Part shown: positions 33,812 to 37,579 of the stretch, piece by piece
Layout of the letters: every line of letters begins with the position of its first letter
Position numbering within the stretch: the first letter of the stretch is position 1
From: Bacteroidales bacterium
Lineage (GTDB): Bacteria; Bacteroidota; Bacteroidia; Bacteroidales; UBA932
Reading direction: 5' to 3'
Assembly (NCBI GenBank): GCA_028690215.1
Contig: JAQVBQ010000016.1
Location: forward strand, 1 to 37,579
DNA: 37,579 bases
The notes under the pieces: generated by a model
The model's input: only the letters and a program-made list of their open reading frames with translations
What the model was told of the DNA's origin: nothing
Databases searched by the model: none
Program-made: the position numbers and the translations under genes

Positions 33812-36800
33812 TTAAAATTGCAGTTTCAGATTAACACCATAAGTACGAGTCATAGGGAATGCACCTGTCTCAATACCATTAAATACGTTAGTTCCTTGCA
33901 ACATACCTCCCTCAGGGTCAAACTGTGGCCAGTTATCCCAAGAGAAAATGTTTGTTGCAAAAACTGCCAGGGAAGCTCCCTGAAGGAATCCTATTTTTTT
34001 GCACAATGTCTCAGGTAAAGCGTACTCAAGTCTTGCCTCTTTGAATTTGAGGAAAGATGTGTCAAATGTATTGGCCTCACCATTATAGCGATCCAATGTG
34101 AGTGCTTGGTAGTATGTATATATGCTGCTTGTAATTGTATTATTCTTAGAGCATACATATGTTCCATCGTCATTTGTAGAAACAACATTGACTCCGGAAG
34201 CGACCTTACCGTCATAACGTCCGTCAAGTGAGTTCTCCAGCTTACCCTGATATGAAAGAATACCGTTTGTTACAGAAAATCTGTGACCACCCCACTGATA
34301 TGCAAATGCCATATTGAGAGTCAATCTCTTATATCTCAAAGATGTGCTGAAACCACCCTTCCAGTCAGGGTTAACATCACCAAGGTAGACATCTGCCTTA
34401 GGTGTCAAAGAAGGAAGACCAGTTGTAGCATCTATAAGTACCTGACCTGAACAGTCAATCTGATTACCTTTATCATCTACATAATAAGAACCTTCTGGAG
34501 CTCTCTTAAGACCGAACCCATAGAGTTTATTCATCTCGCCACCTACATAAGAATATACGTGAAGTCTTCCACCAATGGTTGTTCCCATATCTGTCTCGAG
34601 AGGTTGTGTTGGATCCCAGTCATCCTGCAATGCAACAAGCTTATTCTTATTCATAGACCAGTTCGCATTGATATTCCAAGTCCAATCCTTTGTCTTAACA
34701 GGAGTTGCATTTAGAGAAACCTCAATACCTTTATTGTTTATCTCACCGGCATTGATTTTCATTGAAGATGCGCCTACTATAGGATCTACATCGACAGATA
34801 CAATCTGATTTGTAGTAGAAGAGTTGTAAAGCGCTATATCAACACCTAAACGGTTTTGCAGGAATTTTGTCTCGAGACCAATCTCCCAGCTCTCAACATT
34901 CTCAGGTTTGATCATGGGATTTACGATTGTACCTGGAAGACTGTATCCACCGCTGATCGAAGATGCAGAATAGTATTGGTCAAGAGAATAAGGAGATGTA
35001 TCATTACCCACATTGGCCCAAGACAATCTTAGTTTTGCGAATGTAACAGCAGGTAAGTTTGTAGAGAAATCGAATACCTTGTCAAGTAGTACGCTCGCTG
35101 ATACTGATGGATAGAAATAAGACCAGTTGCCTTTTGCAAGTGTACTTGACCAGTCATTACGCCCTGTAATATCCAGATAATATGTATCGTTCCATCCTAC
35201 AGTTGCAAAGCCATACAAACTGTTTATTATCTTCTTGCTCCTGTATGTATAAGGATCAGGATAAATTCCGGAAGGAACGTTTGTAGTGTTGTATACACCG
35301 TCAATGTCCAGCTCTGCCAGTTCAACATCATTTCTTCTGTATGATGTAACCATGTTGTTACCGCCAAAAGCTCCGGTAATTGAAAGACGATTCTCAAAGA
35401 AATTGTTCTGATATTTTAAGAGAAAATCAGTGTTAGATTCAAAATTGATCAAAGATTGCTCCCTGTAGAAACCATTCTCCCAGACAGAGGTAAGTTTCGG
35501 TTTCCTCTGTGTACGGAACTCATTACCTAGGTCTATACCGGCTTTGACATCGAATGTCAAATGATCTGCAAGCTTAACATTGAAACCAGCTGAACCAAAG
35601 ACACGGTCCTGATCGGTTGAGTTGAGTTCCTCATAAAGTACCCTGTATGGGTTGTAAGAGCCTGTTCCGGCAAAAACAAGGCTGTTACCGTTTTGTGAAT
35701 ATGTTGAATTTCTGTTTATTGCATTGAATCTACCCTGGAAATACTCATCTTTCCAGTTCTTCATTGCACTATTATTGTAACCCCACATCAAATCGTACAT
35801 AACTGTTGTCTGGTGGTAACCAGCCATTGGCATATTGTCACTGTCTGTACGGTAATAGTTTACCTTAGTGTTAAATTTGATGTATTTATTTATCGGAGAC
35901 TCAAAAGAGAAAGAGTATGCCTGTTTCCTGTAACCTGTATTAGGAAGAATCCAGTCATTGTCTGTATTTGTCATTGAGAAACGTACGTTTGTACCCTCTC
36001 CGTTGCTGCCATTGATTGCAAGTGTGTTTGTTGTTGTTATACCTGTCTGGAAGATTCCAGTGAACCAATCGTCCTGATATACAAATGGAGTTTTTACAAT
36101 CTCTCCTGTTTCCCAGTTCTTACCATCGTATTGATAACGTAGCTTACTTGCATCAAATTTCTCACCCCATGCATAACGGGAGAGATTTCTTGTTGGATTT
36201 GTTGAAGAACCTGTTTCTGCTGATGTCAGTGTCCAGAAACAGAACTCGTTGAGGCCCATATCACCACCCGAACCATACTCTTTCTGGAATGCAGGCCAAT
36301 AACCGGCTCTTTCTGCTGTGACTGTAGAGCTGAATGTTACACCAATTCCTTTCTGTTTTCTACCAGATTTTGTTGTTATAACAATTGCACCATTTGCAGC
36401 ACGTGAACCATAGAGTGCTGTTGCAGCAGGACCTTTGAGGACCGATACCGACTCAACATCCTCAGGGTTGATATCACTTGCTCCGTTACCGAAGTCTACA
36501 GGGAAGTCTGCACCAGAGTTTGTGTAACTACTGCTTGAACTTGTAGCAGTTGTACCAGACCTGATTGGAATACCGTCAACAACAAACAAAGCCTCATTGC
36601 TACCATAGTTAAGTGATTGATCACCACGGAGGGTAACACGGAGAGATCCGATAGGACCTGAACTAGCTGTATTGAAAGTCAAACCGGCAACCTTACCGTT
36701 CATACCATTCAACCAGTTGTTGTTTGCAGCCTGGGTGATGGCATCACTATCAACTTTTGTCACAGCATAACCAAGAGATTTCTGCTCACGAGTCAAGCCC

Positions 36801-37138
36801 AAGGCAGTAACAACAAGCCCCTCAAGCTGGCGTGACTCAAAATCGAGAGTTATGTTTATAACTGTCTGTTTGCCTACTGTGACAGTCTTGGTTGTATAAC
36901 CAACTGAAACAAATTCCAGAACTTCACCCTCATTAGCCTTGATGGTATAGGTTCCATCCATTTCAGTTGCAACACCACGTGTAGTACCCTTCACGACGAC
37001 TCCACACCCGATTATTGGTGTCTTACCATCGGACTCGTACACGGTTCCTTTAATAGTGGCCTGTGCCCACATCGATACAGAAATCAAAGTGACAGAAGCC
37101 AAAACTAAGAACTTTTTCAAATAGATTTTAAGATTCAT
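33812..37138 (-). CDS. SusC/RagA-family TonB-linked outer membrane transporter
   Basis: An 1108-residue TonB-dependent porin. A signal peptide (LVLASVTLISVSMWAQA) precedes a carboxypeptidase-regulatory-like beta domain (ATIKGTVYESDGKTPIIG... to about 105). A plug domain follows with the TonB-box-like LEGLVVTALGLTREQKSLGY, LRGDQSLNYGSNEALFVVDGIPI and EDVESVSVLKGPAATALYGS. The 22-strand barrel ends in VNLKLQF with a C-terminal Phe. No N-terminal STN signalling domain is present, so no sigma/anti-sigma control is suggested. With the SusD-like protein it forms the uptake pair; the ligand cannot be told from sequence. Confidence 0.96.
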   Translation of the reverse strand: MNLKIYLKKFLVLASVTLISVSMWAQATIKGTVYESDGKTPIIGCGVVVKGTTRGVATEMDGTYTIKANEGEVLEFVSVGYTTKTVTVGKQTVINITLDFESRQLEGLVVTALGLTREQKSLGYAVTKVDSDAITQAANNNWLNGMNGKVAGLTFNTASSGPIGSLRVTLRGDQSLNYGSNEALFVVDGIPIRSGTTATSSSSSYTNSGADFPVDFGNGASDINPEDVESVSVLKGPAATALYGSRAANGAIVITTKSGRKQKGIGVTFSSTVTAERAGYWPAFQKEYGSGGDMGLNEFCFWTLTSAETGSSTNPTRNLSRYAWGEKFDASKLRYQYDGKNWETGEIVKTPFVYQDDWFTGIFQTGITTTNTLAINGSNGEGTNVRFSMTNTDNDWILPNTGYRKQAYSFSFESPINKYIKFNTKVNYYRTDSDNMPMAGYHQTTVMYDLMWGYNNSAMKNWKDEYFQGRFNAINRNSTYSQNGNSLVFAGTGSYNPYRVLYEELNSTDQDRVFGSAGFNVKLADHLTFDVKAGIDLGNEFRTQRKPKLTSVWENGFYREQSLINFESNTDFLLKYQNNFFENRLSITGAFGGNNMVTSYRRNDVELAELDIDGVYNTTNVPSGIYPDPYTYRSKKIINSLYGFATVGWNDTYYLDITGRNDWSSTLAKGNWSYFYPSVSASVLLDKVFDFSTNLPAVTFAKLRLSWANVGNDTSPYSLDQYYSASSISGGYSLPGTIVNPMIKPENVESWEIGLETKFLQNRLGVDIALYNSSTTNQIVSVDVDPIVGASSMKINAGEINNKGIEVSLNATPVKTKDWTWNINANWSMNKNKLVALQDDWDPTQPLETDMGTTIGGRLHVYSYVGGEMNKLYGFGLKRAPEGSYYVDDKGNQIDCSGQVLIDATTGLPSLTPKADVYLGDVNPDWKGGFSTSLRYKRLTLNMAFAYQWGGHRFSVTNGILSYQGKLENSLDGRYDGKVASGVNVVSTNDDGTYVCSKNNTITSSIYTYYQALTLDRYNGEANTFDTSFLKFKEARLEYALPETLCKKIGFLQGASLAVFATNIFSWDNWPQFDPEGGMLQGTNVFNGIETGAFPMTRTYGVNLKLQF

Positions 37139-37183
37139 AGTTTTTAATAATTAGTTAGTATTTGATTGTTTCATAAGAATTAT

Positions 37184-37579
37184 TTATTCCATTGATAAGC
37201 TAAAAGCTTTCGGACGAGTCATACTCTCTGTATAGACATTACCAAAACGGTCTGTCAGTTTTATCTCGAGAGTAGAGGTAGCACTTGATGCGGTTACTTC
37301 AAACATATGTGTAGTCTTTGCAGAGTCAAAAGTTGGATCTGCATTGAGATTAAATCGTTTCATAGGATAGGATATTATATGCAAAGGATCCTTGACAAAT
37401 TTTCTTGTAACTGTCAATGGTGTTCCATTCTCCTTCACTTCTAGCGTACAAGCTGAATCCCAGCTAAATACATTGATCAAAACTATATTGTCAGTACTTT
37501 TGTTGGAATACTCACCGGGATAGGCTGCTGCATCAACAGCATAAGAACCTGTCGCGTTTGGTGCATATCTCTCTTTTGT
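37184..37579 (-). CDS. Calcineurin-like phosphoesterase, C-terminal module only (5'-truncated by window edge)
   Basis: The frame is open without a stop from the window end to 37184, so this is the C-terminal 131 residues of a longer protein; the TTG at 37480 is not a real start. It reads NIVLINVFSWDSACTLEVKE, DPLHIISYPMKR, THMFEVT, then EIKLTDRFGNVYTESMTRPKAF. This is the C-terminal module found in exported calcineurin-like phosphoesterases and matches the end of the protein at 30774-32204 (VVTDRFGKKYNDTI). The catalytic domain would lie outside the window. It is 45 bases upstream of susC in the same direction, so the locus likely carries two related phosphoesterases. Confidence 0.7.
   Translation of the reverse strand, partial: TKERYAPNATGSYAVDAAAYPGEYSNKSTDNIVLINVFSWDSACTLEVKENGTPLTVTRKFVKDPLHIISYPMKRFNLNADPTFDSAKTTHMFEVTASSATSTLEIKLTDRFGNVYTESMTRPKAFSLSME

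Noticed and set aside
37184-37480. Complete 98-residue protein starting at TTG 37480
   Set aside because: The frame continues without stops to the window edge and the upstream residues fit a phosphoesterase C-terminal module, so it is a truncated larger gene.
1-37579. CRISPR arrays, insertion sequences, prophage genes, tRNA or rRNA
   Set aside because: No regular spaced repeats, no transposase or integrase motifs, and no tRNA-like cloverleaf or rRNA sequence was found; all intergenic stretches are under 300 bases.

Overview
The window looks like chromosomal DNA from an anaerobic, amino-acid-fermenting member of Bacteroidota, most likely order Bacteroidales. The evidence is an outer-membrane SusC/SusD pair with Bacteroidetes-type lipoprotein export signals, several TAnnTTTG (-7) promoter motifs, the zapA / 6S-like RNA / rny neighbourhood, and a ferredoxin-dependent 2-oxoacid oxidoreductase next to an ADP-forming acyl-CoA synthetase. 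Genus cannot be fixed from the sequence alone. No phage, transposase, CRISPR, tRNA or rRNA was seen. Gene packing is dense, with no gene-free stretch over 300 bases.

Layout. (1) 1-2659 (+): 3' part of etfA, then an acyl-CoA dehydrogenase. (2) 2817-6027 (+): a tight four-gene operon of a fucose-isomerase-like protein, a DUF2520 Rossmann protein, a KdsC-like HAD phosphatase and a Maf pyrophosphatase, meeting recQ (-) tail to tail with a 12-base overlap. (3) 8016-11382 (+): pckA and a lipoprotein M2 (ACE-like) peptidase. (4) 15572-11391 (-): a compact operon of MTA/SAH-deaminase-like amidohydrolase, purine nucleoside phosphorylase, class II aldolase-like protein, HAD hydrolase and YycJ-type MBL hydrolase. 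A radical SAM gene (DUF4080 type) diverges from it. (5) 17199-22150 (+): ADP-forming acyl-CoA synthetase, a 49-residue membrane protein and a four-subunit 2-oxoacid:ferredoxin oxidoreductase. (6) 22260-24628 (+): small coiled-coil protein, ZapA, a 6S-like RNA and RNase Y. (7) 29406-24681 (-): exported isoaspartyl peptidase/asparaginase, DAACS symporter, nitrilase-family omega-amidase and UshA-like 5'-nucleotidase. (8) 37579-29508 (-): an outer-membrane nutrient-uptake locus with a calcineurin-like phosphoesterase (partial), SusC, SusD-like, a second calcineurin-like phosphoesterase and a BACON-domain lipoprotein.

How the parts fit. The oxidoreductase and acyl-CoA synthetase together turn 2-oxoacids from amino acids into acids, reduced ferredoxin and ATP. 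EtfA and the acyl-CoA dehydrogenase handle acyl-CoA redox steps, and PckA links phosphoenolpyruvate and oxaloacetate. The M2 peptidase, isoaspartyl peptidase, symporter and omega-amidase fit peptide and amide scavenging.

Two regions stand out as possibly under-described. The first is the deaminase-phosphorylase-aldolase operon, which could be a deamination-first version of 5'-methylthioadenosine / 5'-deoxyadenosine salvage ending in an aldol cleavage; its aldolase lacks one canonical metal ligand. The second is the SusCD locus bracketed by two phosphoesterases instead of glycoside hydrolases, which suggests uptake of a phosphorylated compound. Both functional readings are inference.
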